DNA of 53,194 nt, from positions 1-53,194 of the forward strand of contig NVTF01000003.1 in NCBI GenBank assembly GCA_002401485.1. Reading direction: 5' to 3'. This stretch comes from Elusimicrobiota bacterium. GTDB taxonomy: Bacteria; Elusimicrobiota; Elusimicrobia; UBA1565. Of this stretch, positions 32,089-40,306 are shown in pieces (within the stretch, counting starts at the first letter, position 1; each line of letters starts with the position of its first letter). A model generated the notes under the pieces. The model did no database searches. It was not told the DNA's origin and worked only from the letters and a program-made list of their open reading frames with translations. A program made the position numbers and the translations under genes.

Positions 32089-33158
32089 TACGCCCATGTT
32101 CGCACGAGCAGCGCCGGATCGACAGCCCGTGTTCGCTTGAATTTTCCCGCCGCAATTCGAAGTCCCCCGGCGTAGGCGATCATTGCGGCATTGTCAGTGC
32201 AGAGAGCTAATGGAGGAAAAAAAGCCTTCAACCCTTCTTGCCCCGCGCGTGCTTTCAACTTCGCGCGCAGACGCGAATTCGCCGCAACCCCGCCTCCCAG
32301 AACGATGCTGCGCACACGTAAACGGTGAGCGGCGGCTATCGTTTTCTCAATCAAGGTATCAACAACCGCCTCCTGAAACGAGGCGCATACATCAGCCGTA
32401 AAACGCTTTGGCGGTTTTTTAAGTACCGGATCCCCCGGACGCACCCTTCCTGTCCCGAGGTATCCCGCATCCCGCACGTGATACAACACCGCCGTCTTCA
32501 AACCGGAAAAAGAAAAATCCCAAGACCCTGGAAGCAGGGCGCGCGGGAAGGCAATCGCCTCGGCGTTGCCGCTGCGCGCGAGAGCATCCACAACGGGCCC
32601 CCCCGGATACCCCAGACGCAGCAATTTTGCGACCTTATCAAAGACTTCTCCCGCCGCGTCATCACGCGTCCGACCCAACACGCGGTAAAGCCCCGGTCCC
32701 CGCACCGAAATTAACTCCGTATGCCCACCCGAAACAACAAGCGCCAGAAACGGCGATTTCACCGATGCCTCAAGATCCATGGCCAACGCGTGAGCCTCAA
32801 GATGGTTGACGCCTACCAGCGGAAGTCCGCTGGCGCGGGCAAGCGCCTCGGCCGCGACTTTTCCAACCAACAACGCTCCTGCCAATCCCGGACCCCGAGT
32901 GAATGCAATGGCATCCACCCAGGACTGAAGCGGTTTATCCGCAGCGCGAGCCCCGAACGCGATGACCAAGGCTTCACGAACAACGGGCCCGATCCGTTCA
33001 CAGTGGGCCCTGCTGGCTAACTCCGGAACAACTCCCGAATACGGTTTATGCAGGTCGATCTGAGACGAGATGACATTAGACAAGACCTTTCGGCCGCGAA
33101 CCACAGCGGCAGAAGTCTCATCACATGAAGTCTCTATGCCCAGAAGGACGGGAGACAC
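32088..33158 (-). CDS. tsaD: tRNA N6-adenosine threonylcarbamoyltransferase TsaD
   Basis: 356 residues, near the usual 340. Starts GTG; LLGIETSCDETSAAVV is the family N-terminus. The metal-binding HxxxH appears in VNHLEAHALAM, followed by ALVVSGGHTELI and YDKVA-type FDKVAKLLRLGYPGG. The C-terminal VLGGGVAANSRLRAKL and CTDNAAMIAYAG complete it. With TsaB, TsaC and TsaE (none in the window) it makes t6A at position 37 of ANN-decoding tRNAs. It lies six bases after ctpA and overlaps the next gene by one base. Confidence 0.97.
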   Translation of the reverse strand: MSPVLLGIETSCDETSAAVVRGRKVLSNVISSQIDLHKPYSGVVPELASRAHCERIGPVVREALVIAFGARAADKPLQSWVDAIAFTRGPGLAGALLVGKVAAEALARASGLPLVGVNHLEAHALAMDLEASVKSPFLALVVSGGHTELISVRGPGLYRVLGRTRDDAAGEVFDKVAKLLRLGYPGGPVVDALARSGNAEAIAFPRALLPGSWDFSFSGLKTAVLYHVRDAGYLGTGRVRPGDPVLKKPPKRFTADVCASFQEAVVDTLIEKTIAAAHRLRVRSIVLGGGVAANSRLRAKLKARAGQEGLKAFFPPLALCTDNAAMIAYAGGLRIAAGKFKRTRAVDPALLVRTWA

Positions 33159-33164
33159 GTACGT

Positions 33165-34469
33165 TTAGCCGTCGCTGACGGTCAGACTGCTGAGCACTTC
33201 GCGTGCCTTGAGAAGTTCGAGCGCACGGTCGAGAACGGTATCCCTAATCTGTTTTTCTTTATCCACCGCGGATTCGCCACCCTTCCCCTTTTCGAAGATC
33301 ATTTCGCCTTGAGCCTGTAATTTAACCTCGGCTTCACGCGTCACAGTCACCGCGAAGTCGGGAGAAATGCCTCCCGTCTTCTCTTTCTCATTGCGTTGAA
33401 TGCCCCGCCCCGCCGGCGTGTAGTACTTTGCCACGGTTAAGCGAAGACCCGATCCATCCGAGAGAGGAATCACAGACTGAACACTTGCTTTCCCGAAAGA
33501 ACGTGAGCCGACGATCACCGCACGCTTATGGTCCTGCAGGGCGCCTGCAACGATCTCACTTCCGGATGCCGATCCGCCGTTAATCAGTACAACCATCGGC
33601 AGGTAGGAATACGGAGAGCGTGATCCTGCGCGGAAATCCTGACGATTCTCTTTCGCGCGTCCTTGCGTATAAACGATTAATCGATTGTCCCCCAAAAAGA
33701 AAGAGGCGACATCAACGGCGGCCGTCAACAACCCTCCTGGATTATTGCGCAGGTCCAGCACCAGTGACGTGGAGCCGGCCTTCTTGAGCTCCCCCAATGC
33801 AGTGACCGTATCATCGGCCGTGTGAGCGCTGAACTCAAGAATTTTGACGTATCCCGTTTTGTTTTCAAGCATGCGGGATTGAACGCTCTCAATTTTAATG
33901 ATCTCGCGCGTGATCGTAATTTCATGAGTCGACCAATCATGTTCCTCCACGTCCGGGGTATTATCGCGAGCCACGGTAATTTTAATCTTGGTCCCCGGCT
34001 TACCGCGAAGCTTGGTCACCGCCTCGGTCAGGGTAATCCCCTTCGTACTATCCTCTTCAATCTTAATGATGCGGTCCTGGGGCAACACCCCGGCCTTGTA
34101 CGCCGGTGTACCGGGTATCGGCGTGATTACGGTTAACCATTGCTCCCGCATCCCGATTCGGATTCCGAGCCCGCCGAACTGCCCTTCCGTTTCAGTTTTG
34201 ATTTCTTTATGAACCTTCGGCTCCATGAACTGCGAGAACGGATCCAGGGTTCCCACCATGCCCCTAGCGGCTCCGCGCACGAGGTCTGTACTGTCGATCT
34301 CTTCGACGTAGTTTTCCTTGATATAGTCAAGAACATCAACAAGAACCTTGAGCTGCTCATAGGTATTATCCGCAGCGGCATACGCGCGCGGAAGCAACCA
34401 TACACCTAATGCCGCCAAACAAACCGCTACTGTGATCGTCTTAAATTTTTCTCGCAACGCCGCTTTCAT
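33165..34469 (-). CDS. C-terminal processing peptidase, S41 family (CtpA-like)
   Basis: 434 residues. N-terminal signal or anchor (TVAVCLAALGVWLLPRAYAA), a helical segment (YIKENYVEEIDSTDLVRGAA), PDZ domain about 95-175 (GLGIRIGMREQWLTVITPIP), then the S41 core. Catalytic residues are visible: Ser in INGGSASGSEIVAGAL and Lys in GSRSFGKASVQ. It is a periplasmic serine protease that trims or degrades proteins, often controlling cell-wall hydrolases. GGGAG six bases before the ATG supports the start. It follows the FtsX-EnvC fusion by 18 bp, matching the widespread order ftsE-ftsX-envC-ctpA. Confidence 0.95.
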   Translation of the reverse strand: MKAALREKFKTITVAVCLAALGVWLLPRAYAAADNTYEQLKVLVDVLDYIKENYVEEIDSTDLVRGAARGMVGTLDPFSQFMEPKVHKEIKTETEGQFGGLGIRIGMREQWLTVITPIPGTPAYKAGVLPQDRIIKIEEDSTKGITLTEAVTKLRGKPGTKIKITVARDNTPDVEEHDWSTHEITITREIIKIESVQSRMLENKTGYVKILEFSAHTADDTVTALGELKKAGSTSLVLDLRNNPGGLLTAAVDVASFFLGDNRLIVYTQGRAKENRQDFRAGSRSPYSYLPMVVLINGGSASGSEIVAGALQDHKRAVIVGSRSFGKASVQSVIPLSDGSGLRLTVAKYYTPAGRGIQRNEKEKTGGISPDFAVTVTREAEVKLQAQGEMIFEKGKGGESAVDKEKQIRDTVLDRALELLKAREVLSSLTVSDG

Positions 34470-34487
34470 GATGGTCTCCCTACTTTC

Positions 34488-36443
34488 TTAACGTTTACTC
34501 ATGCTGGTGCTTCTCAAATATAGGGAAGGGTCGAACGCCTTCCCGCCCTGACGAAATTCAAGGTACAAGCGGCCGCGTTTACCGTCAACAGACGCGAGGA
34601 CCGTTCGTGTACTGACGCGATCCCCTTTTTTCCGGCGCAACCCGGATAGATGGCCGTAAATACTATAGAAACCGCGCCCATGGTTCACGATAATGACATT
34701 GCCATAGGAGCGGAAAGGACCTGCAAAAATGACATCGCCAACACTGACGGGGCGAACTTCCGCCCCCTTACGAGCCGCAATATCGATACCGTTATGTATC
34801 GTCCAGGTTTTCAGCTCGGGAACCCGCCGTTTCCCGAATTTTTCCACAACCGGTCCCAAAACAGGCGCCGGTAAAGACCCTTTCGAAAGCCATGGCGTCG
34901 TTGATTGGATTTTGCCTTTTTTCGCGGAGCGTTTCGTTAAATCCCGGATCAGACTCGCAAGTTGGCGCGCAGACGACTCCAACGACTTGAGAAGCTTCTC
35001 AGCCCGCGAAGCGCTCTTGGAAACCGTCTCGACCGCTTTCTTGCTTCGCTTGAGTTTGCTGTCCTCTTTCTGCAGACGCTGGATTTCGCGGCTCGCTTTT
35101 TTCTGAATCGAATCGACCCGCAGCACCGCCTTCTGGCGAGCCCCGATGGAATCGGCATCGATCATCCGCAACTGCGTCAGATAGAGAACCTTTTCCCGGA
35201 TCGCGCCCCGACGCAATGCTTCTTCCCAGAGAGCGCCGCTATCGTAGAACGTATCGGCGCCCTCCGATATGCGGCGATACCCTTCAACCTCTTCTCCGAT
35301 CAATCTGCGGCTTTCATTGCGGGCGATCGAAAGCGATTCCAACTTTGAATCCAGCAAAACGCGTTCGTTATCGAACTCCCGAAAGCTCTCTTTGAGCTCT
35401 TCGACACGCGACGCCGTGGTTCGACGCTGCCGCTTCAAGAGTTTAAGGTGTTCCTGCGCCTTGTTCTTTTCCCGCCGAATCGCACTCACGGTTTTTTTCT
35501 GATTTTCCAGTTTTATGGTCACGTTTTTCAGTTCGCGCCGTTTCGAGCGCACCGATGCAGCCTCAAGTCCAGACGCCGGCAAAAGCAAGGACGCTGCCGC
35601 CAAAACCGCCACATTCTGACGCCGCTCGCGACCCGAAAACGGATTCCAACGTGCGCCCTTGATTTCGGGTAATGACGCCGCAACCCCGCCAAGCGCCGCA
35701 CCCACCAGCAACCCGCACCGGGCGATCCAAGATACCGCCCCCATAATCAGACCCTCCGAAGCCGGACCCGCAAGCGCCGCGGCGGCGGCGGCACCGATCA
35801 GCGCTCCCGACGCTGAGACACCGCCTCCAATCAAAAGTTCCCGTCTAATTTCTTTAGTGAAGGTTCGGCCCGATCGCAAGAATCCCAGGAAACACCATGC
35901 GATCCATAACGCGATCGTTGCGACCGCGAGTGAAATCACGATATTTGCAAACCGTTCATAAAACCGCATTTGCATGAGAGCACGAACCTGATAAGGCTTA
36001 AAAACAACTTCTTCGACTTCTTCAAAATCCCGAACACGCTCAGCCCAAACAGGCAAGGACCCGATCGCCGCGTCCTTCAATTCAACTTCGAATGCCCCCG
36101 GGAGTGGGTTTTCACCCATGAGGGCGACCGAACGAAACACGGTAGGGTCGCGTGCTTCGATGCGCGCCAACGCGTCTTCGGGAGAAACATACACCGCTCG
36201 CTCAGTTCCCGTGAGCGCGGAAATTTTTTTCCCTACCTCAACCGCCCGGTCATCATTAATCGATCCTTCAAGAAAAACAATTATTTTTAAATCCAAGAAA
36301 AGCGATCGCTCCGCCTCAGCCGCATGGGCGCGAAAAAAGAGCAGGCTCTCAGCAAACAGTCCCCCAACAAGGCCTACCACCAAAAGCGAAATTGGCCAGC
36401 GAAATGAGTTATTTTTCATCGTTATCGAATTACCATCAAACAA
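34488..36443 (-). CDS. FtsX-EnvC fusion: division permease joined to amidase activator
   Basis: One open frame of 651 residues. Residues 1-265 are FtsX: TM1 17-38, periplasmic domain 45-160 with the FtsX hallmark ENPLPGAFEVEL (111-122), and TM2-TM4 at about 165-189, 203-226 and 231-258. Residues 277-296 (NVAVLAAASLLLPASGLEAA) look like a signal peptide inside the protein. Then comes EnvC: a long coiled coil (300-510) and a LytM domain (about 525-645). H550 and D554 are kept (HNGID), but the final HxH is replaced in GRLYLEFRQ, as in EnvC, so it should activate amidases rather than cut peptidoglycan. ftsE is not adjacent. The start is a TTG with GGAGG six bases upstream; an in-frame ATG at 36419 lacks a ribosome site. 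Confidence 0.88.
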   Translation of the reverse strand: MFDGNSITMKNNSFRWPISLLVVGLVGGLFAESLLFFRAHAAEAERSLFLDLKIIVFLEGSINDDRAVEVGKKISALTGTERAVYVSPEDALARIEARDPTVFRSVALMGENPLPGAFEVELKDAAIGSLPVWAERVRDFEEVEEVVFKPYQVRALMQMRFYERFANIVISLAVATIALWIAWCFLGFLRSGRTFTKEIRRELLIGGGVSASGALIGAAAAAALAGPASEGLIMGAVSWIARCGLLVGAALGGVAASLPEIKGARWNPFSGRERRQNVAVLAAASLLLPASGLEAASVRSKRRELKNVTIKLENQKKTVSAIRREKNKAQEHLKLLKRQRRTTASRVEELKESFREFDNERVLLDSKLESLSIARNESRRLIGEEVEGYRRISEGADTFYDSGALWEEALRRGAIREKVLYLTQLRMIDADSIGARQKAVLRVDSIQKKASREIQRLQKEDSKLKRSKKAVETVSKSASRAEKLLKSLESSARQLASLIRDLTKRSAKKGKIQSTTPWLSKGSLPAPVLGPVVEKFGKRRVPELKTWTIHNGIDIAARKGAEVRPVSVGDVIFAGPFRSYGNVIIVNHGRGFYSIYGHLSGLRRKKGDRVSTRTVLASVDGKRGRLYLEFRQGGKAFDPSLYLRSTSMSKR

Positions 36444-36468
36444 AAAGGACCTCCGTAGTCTGGAGGTC
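36442..36468 (-). terminator. Stem-loop with U tract overlapping the ribosome site of ftsX-envC
   Basis: GACCTCC (36448-36454) pairs with GGAGGTC (36462-36468) around a seven-base loop, and five U follow on the minus strand. It has the form of an intrinsic terminator for the gene at 36574-37872. However, it lies downstream of the 36482-36510 promoter and its descending arm holds the GGAGG used by the TTG start. It may act as an attenuator or ribosome-site lock. Confidence 0.6.
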
Positions 36469-36481
36469 GGCGCACATAGAC

Positions 36482-36510
36482 AAAATAGCCGCCAAATAGG
36501 CAGTTGTCAA
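36482..36510 (-). promoter_or_regulatory. Strong promoter of the ftsX-envC/ctpA/tsaD operon
   Basis: Minus strand TTGACA (36510-36505), perfect 17-base spacer, TATTTT (36487-36482). The -35 is a full consensus match. Transcription would start near 36475, only about seven bases before the stem-loop at 36448-36468. Confidence 0.75.
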
Positions 36511-36573
36511 TACCGTCTACCTTAATTAAGTCATTACGTGGGGATGAGGTTTGTTCTTACAGGGGACCCAAAC

Positions 36574-37872
36574 CTAACGAAACGCGGACATTCGACGCCT
36601 TTTACGCCGCTTCCGAGACGCTAATTGCAGCAGCAGCCACGCCCCAATCAGCATGACGGGGAGATAGGTCGGGTTGTCATTAATAAAAAAAGAGGCTAAT
36701 TTCGCATTCGGAGACCGCTGAGGCTTCTTCGCACGCCGGACCATAGGCATTTTCTTCGGGGCAGGCATCACCTTTACGACCGAAGGGTCCGCCATCACAA
36801 GCGAGAGACTCTCAACTGAAACACTCCCTGAGATCACAACCGCCAACTTATCCGTGCCTGGGATTTTCTGATAGGCGAGCGCCTTCTTAAATCGAAACCC
36901 CGTCCTCCGACCCAGACGCCGCAGCGTTGTCCGTACGATTTCATTAGGCGAGACTTCCGATGGGATGCGAACACCGATCAGGATCTCGGTTTCAGCCGGA
37001 ACTCCGAATTCGGCAGGCGGCTTATTGCTTCGATGCGTCTGCACACGGAGTACCTTATCCGAACGCAGCAGCAACGCGGATTGGCCGGCGGGAACAAAAC
37101 CGCGAATACTAACACGTGTTTTTTTCTCGCCGTAATATTCAGCAGCCGCACTCGGGTCCCGCTTAAATGCGCTGGCAGGAAGTGTACGTAGAACGGCCCA
37201 TGCATCTCCGGGAGAATTCTCTAAATCCAATTCAAGGATGACGGCACGCATGCCTTTGGGAGTGAAGGTCCGTGGTTTCATTTCGGGAGCGGCCACCGCA
37301 CCATCAGCGCCGATTCCAGCGCCTAAAATTTTGTTCTCATAATCGATTCGACCCAAGGTCCGAGCCTGTGAAACAGAGACAGAATCGATCTGATGCGCCG
37401 GCAGCATCATCGGCTGACTCAGTCCGGACCAAAGAGAATACGCTCTCGCATTGAGGGCCGCAGGGGCATCCCGCAAATCCTCGGCCTCTTCCACTTCGAT
37501 CTCCGCTCGGGGGGTAATGCGCCGGATTCCGGGCCACACCTTCGCGGGTCTCTTCGCGTCGCGCTCGGGAAGCGGCCACGGGGCATGCGCCGCCTGACCC
37601 GCACGAACAGTCTCTGGAAACTTATCCCACTGCTCGTTGCGCCGTGAGGCGGTAGAACCCCGCTCATAAACAGGATTAACAGCCGGCTCTATGGAATCGG
37701 TCGGGTTCTCACCTTGCTGGCGAGCCCAACTCTCCTGATGGTCGGAGACTTCAGGTGAAATTTCATAGGGTTGGTTCGGATTTTCACCGAAAAAACTGGC
37801 TTGAAAATCAGCGGCGGCCGCGGGAATGCCAAAACCCAGGAATGCGGCAGCCATCAAAGGTCCCATTTTCAT
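36574..37872 (-). CDS. Secreted protein of unknown function with C-terminal membrane anchor
   Basis: About 432 residues from the ATG at 37872. Signal peptide (MAAAFLGFGIPAAAADF), then a long polar, Pro/Glu-rich, probably disordered region (about 25-150). A folded part follows (about 175-370) with patterns such as MRAVILELDLENSPGDAWAV and RVSIRGFVPAGQSALLLRSD. The end is a tail anchor: YLPVMLIGAWLLLQLAS followed by RKRRKRRR. The C-terminal hydrophobic plus basic cluster recalls sorting signals, but no conserved cleavage motif precedes it. No family is recognised. It is alone between glgA and the ftsX-envC promoter. TACAAT at 37881-37886 with TTGATT 19 bases upstream would place transcription right at the ATG. 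Confidence 0.72.
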   Translation of the reverse strand: MKMGPLMAAAFLGFGIPAAAADFQASFFGENPNQPYEISPEVSDHQESWARQQGENPTDSIEPAVNPVYERGSTASRRNEQWDKFPETVRAGQAAHAPWPLPERDAKRPAKVWPGIRRITPRAEIEVEEAEDLRDAPAALNARAYSLWSGLSQPMMLPAHQIDSVSVSQARTLGRIDYENKILGAGIGADGAVAAPEMKPRTFTPKGMRAVILELDLENSPGDAWAVLRTLPASAFKRDPSAAAEYYGEKKTRVSIRGFVPAGQSALLLRSDKVLRVQTHRSNKPPAEFGVPAETEILIGVRIPSEVSPNEIVRTTLRRLGRRTGFRFKKALAYQKIPGTDKLAVVISGSVSVESLSLVMADPSVVKVMPAPKKMPMVRRAKKPQRSPNAKLASFFINDNPTYLPVMLIGAWLLLQLASRKRRKRRRMSAFR

Positions 37873-37928
37873 ATAGGCCCATTGTACCACACCATGGAAC
37901 GGCTAAATCAACCAATTTTCAGGTATTT

Positions 37929-39338
37929 TCACCTGTTTATTGCAGTGTTATAGAGGGCTTCGTAGAGTTTGGCCGACCTCTTCCACGAAAAATCAACACC
38001 CATCGCATCACGGATTCGCGCCTGCCATGCCGATTTCTTCTCAAATGCCCTCCGGGCCGCCCCAATCACACCCGCCACGGACCGGCGCTCGGCACGAGCT
38101 GCTAGAAAACCGTGAGGACGAACGGTATCCGCCAAACCGCCGGTCGCAACCCCGATGGGAAGTGTTCCATAACGCATTGCAATCATTTGCCCGAGACCGC
38201 AAGGTTCAAATCGCGACGGCATCACAAAGGCGTCAGCCCCCGCGTAGACCTGATGTGCGAATGATTCGTCGAACGTTTCGTGCAGGTGCACGCGGTCAGG
38301 ATACCGGTCCCGAAACTTCCTATAGGGGGACAGAAGCGCCACATCCCCCTTGCCCAGCAAGACAAATTGATCGCCCTTCGCGACGCGCTTCTCCAGAGCA
38401 TCTAAAACCAAATCCAAACCCTTTTGCTGGCTGACGCGCGTGACCGAGGCGAATAAACAGGCTGAGGCGTTTGCCTCCAAGCCGGTCTCTCGCTGGAGTG
38501 CCGCCTTGCAGGCCGCTTTGCCTTCCACGAAATCAGACCTTCCATATCGGCGGACAAGATGTTCGTCCGTCTGCGGATTCCAGGTATCGACATCGATGCC
38601 ATTCAAGATGCCGGACAAATTCCCCTTCCGCGCGATCAGAACACCGTCCAGTCCGCATCCAAAATTAGTGGTGGTAATCTCGCGGGCGTAGGTAGGGCTT
38701 ACGGTATTAATCCGGTCGGCCCAAACCAGACCGGACTTTAAAAAACTCAACTGGTCATAAAACTCCGCGCCCTCCGCGGTAAATACCGACCACGGCAGAC
38801 CGAAACGGGACACCCTGTCTTTTGGAAAATTTCCTTGGAATGCAAGATTGTGCACGGTTTGAACCACCGCGGCATTACCAATCACAGGGTCCTCTGCGTA
38901 CAGCGTTTTTAGAACCAAGGGAAGAAGTCCTGTTTGCCAGTCGTGGACATGAAACACATCCACCGAATCAAAAAGAACGCGCGCGCCTTCAAGCACGCTG
39001 CGCGCAAAAAAACCAAATCGATCATCGTTGTCCGGATGCTCCCCTTCCTCATCACCGTACAAGCCGACCCGATCGAAGTACTGAGGACAATCGATGAAGA
39101 CCGTATCCCCTGACCGGAGGAGACGCGCGGAAACGGATTGCTTCCCGATCGGGACGGAAATCATGCCGACCGCCTCACCGTCTGGAAAACGCTCGCGGAC
39201 TTCACGGTAATATGGAAGGAAAAGAGTGACGGCAACCCCGCGCTCGCCCAACGCCTGAGGAAGAGATCCTGCGACATCCGCAAGCCCACCTGTTTTGCAA
39301 AACGGAACGGCTTCGCTGGCGGCAAACACGACCCTCAT
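37929..39338 (-). CDS. glgA: Glycogen synthase GlgA (ADP-glucose type, GT5)
   Basis: 469 residues, normal length. N-terminus MRVVFAASEAVPFCKTGGLA contains the KTGGL ADP-glucose-binding motif. The GT-B second half includes ATRVSQQKGLDLVLDALEKR-like sequence and the conserved MPSRFEPCGLGQMIAMRYGT with the catalytic Glu. It elongates alpha-1,4-glucan from ADP-glucose in the cytoplasm. glgC, glgB and glgP are not in the window. The ATG overlaps the stop of the preceding small membrane gene as ATGA, so it ends the trpS-scpA-scpB transcript. Confidence 0.96.
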   Translation of the reverse strand: MRVVFAASEAVPFCKTGGLADVAGSLPQALGERGVAVTLFLPYYREVRERFPDGEAVGMISVPIGKQSVSARLLRSGDTVFIDCPQYFDRVGLYGDEEGEHPDNDDRFGFFARSVLEGARVLFDSVDVFHVHDWQTGLLPLVLKTLYAEDPVIGNAAVVQTVHNLAFQGNFPKDRVSRFGLPWSVFTAEGAEFYDQLSFLKSGLVWADRINTVSPTYAREITTTNFGCGLDGVLIARKGNLSGILNGIDVDTWNPQTDEHLVRRYGRSDFVEGKAACKAALQRETGLEANASACLFASVTRVSQQKGLDLVLDALEKRVAKGDQFVLLGKGDVALLSPYRKFRDRYPDRVHLHETFDESFAHQVYAGADAFVMPSRFEPCGLGQMIAMRYGTLPIGVATGGLADTVRPHGFLAARAERRSVAGVIGAARRAFEKKSAWQARIRDAMGVDFSWKRSAKLYEALYNTAINR

Positions 39339-39565
39339 TCAAGAGTCCGGGGGACACTCCCGTCGCGGCGTACATCGCTGGGGAGGTTCATGTTGAGGGC
39401 CTCTGTCGAAATAGCGACCGACGCCGGCGCGGGTTTGGAGACTTCTTTAGCGGCCGTATTTTCTGTTGCGTTTAAACGGGCCTCCCGACGCATCAGTCCG
39501 AGTGTATACCCACCGATTGTGCTGGCAAGAAAAACGACGACTCCTAGTAATCGGCCCCTGCGCAT
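39335..39565 (-). CDS. Small single-span membrane protein
   Basis: 76 residues. Basic start (MRRGRLL), one TM (GVVVFLASTIGGYTLGLM), then a polar tail that should lie in the periplasm. No family is recognised. It starts six bases after the scpB stop and its own stop overlaps the glgA start, so it is translated with glgA. The tight packing supports that the gene is real. Confidence 0.65.
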   Translation of the reverse strand: MRRGRLLGVVVFLASTIGGYTLGLMRREARLNATENTAAKEVSKPAPASVAISTEALNMNLPSDVRRDGSVPRTLE

Positions 39566-39571
39566 TGCGCC

Positions 39572-40306
39572 TTAGGCGTCCTGCGACGACTCGTCTTTGG
39601 AGGTTTCTTTGCTTGAGGGCTCCTCACTCGAGGGTTCCGCTTGGGCGGCCTCTTCTTCGAGCTTATCTTCCAGTTCGGGGGAAATTTGATCCGGCAGGTC
39701 CGCCTCATCTACCAGAGAATCCGCGCCAGGGTCGCGCCCCTTGGTTTTGGTTTCATCGACTTCAGGGATCGCAAAATCCTCAAACGGTGGAAGATCATCG
39801 ACATTCCGCAGCCCAAAATGTCTCAAGAATTCAGTCGAGGTTCCGTACAGAAGCGGGCGGCCGACGGAATCTTTTCTTCCCGCAACTTTGACGAGTGCTT
39901 TTTCCAGCAAGGTTTCCAATGCGGCAATTACCTCAACACCGCGAATCGCTTCAATCTCAGCTCGAGTGATCGGCTGCTTGTAGGAAATGATCGCAAGGGT
40001 TTCAAGCGCGGCGGTCGAAAGACGCATGGTCATCTTGTCTTTATAAAGGTTGCGCACATAGCCTGCGAATTTGCTCCGCGTCGCCATCTGAAAGCCGTCA
40101 GCGACTTCGAGTACCTGAAGCGCCGAGCCGCGCGTGGTGTACTCCTGCTGAATTTCAGAGACCACCTCTTCAACAGACTCCTTATCCTTCACACCTACCG
40201 CCTGGGAGATTTTCTGGATACTGATCGGCGCATCGGTGATAAACAACAAGGTCTCGATTGCGTTCCTCAGCTCGAGCGCTTTTTCTTTGTCGAGTGTTTT
40301 AGACAT
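39572..40306 (-). CDS. scpB: Condensin subunit ScpB with acidic tail
   Basis: 244 residues from the ATG at 40306, which has GAGGGG upstream and overlaps the scpA stop by eight bases. Two winged-helix domains: ALELRNAIETLLFITDAPIS and MRLSTAALETLAIISYKQPI, then TRAEIEAIRGVEV and GRPLLYGTSTEFLRHFGLRN, all typical. About 60 C-terminal residues are acidic and Ser-rich, longer than usual and probably disordered. ScpB binds ScpA and with SMC (not in the window) forms the chromosome-condensing complex. Confidence 0.95.
   Translation of the reverse strand: MSKTLDKEKALELRNAIETLLFITDAPISIQKISQAVGVKDKESVEEVVSEIQQEYTTRGSALQVLEVADGFQMATRSKFAGYVRNLYKDKMTMRLSTAALETLAIISYKQPITRAEIEAIRGVEVIAALETLLEKALVKVAGRKDSVGRPLLYGTSTEFLRHFGLRNVDDLPPFEDFAIPEVDETKTKGRDPGADSLVDEADLPDQISPELEDKLEEEAAQAEPSSEEPSSKETSKDESSQDA

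Noticed and set aside
35580-35640. Separate EnvC gene starting at an internal GTG near residue 278 of the FtsX-EnvC frame
   Set aside because: A GTG exists before the internal signal-like segment, but no Shine-Dalgarno precedes it and the frame is continuous with FtsX; kept only as an alternative.
37881-37911. Promoter TTGATT-19-TACAAT for the tail-anchored secreted protein
   Set aside because: Spacer too long and the start would fall on the ATG; mentioned as possible, not listed as a feature.
37918-37935. Hairpin CAGGT/ACCTG at the glgA stop as a terminator
   Set aside because: Five-base stem overlapping the stop codon and no U tract on the minus strand.
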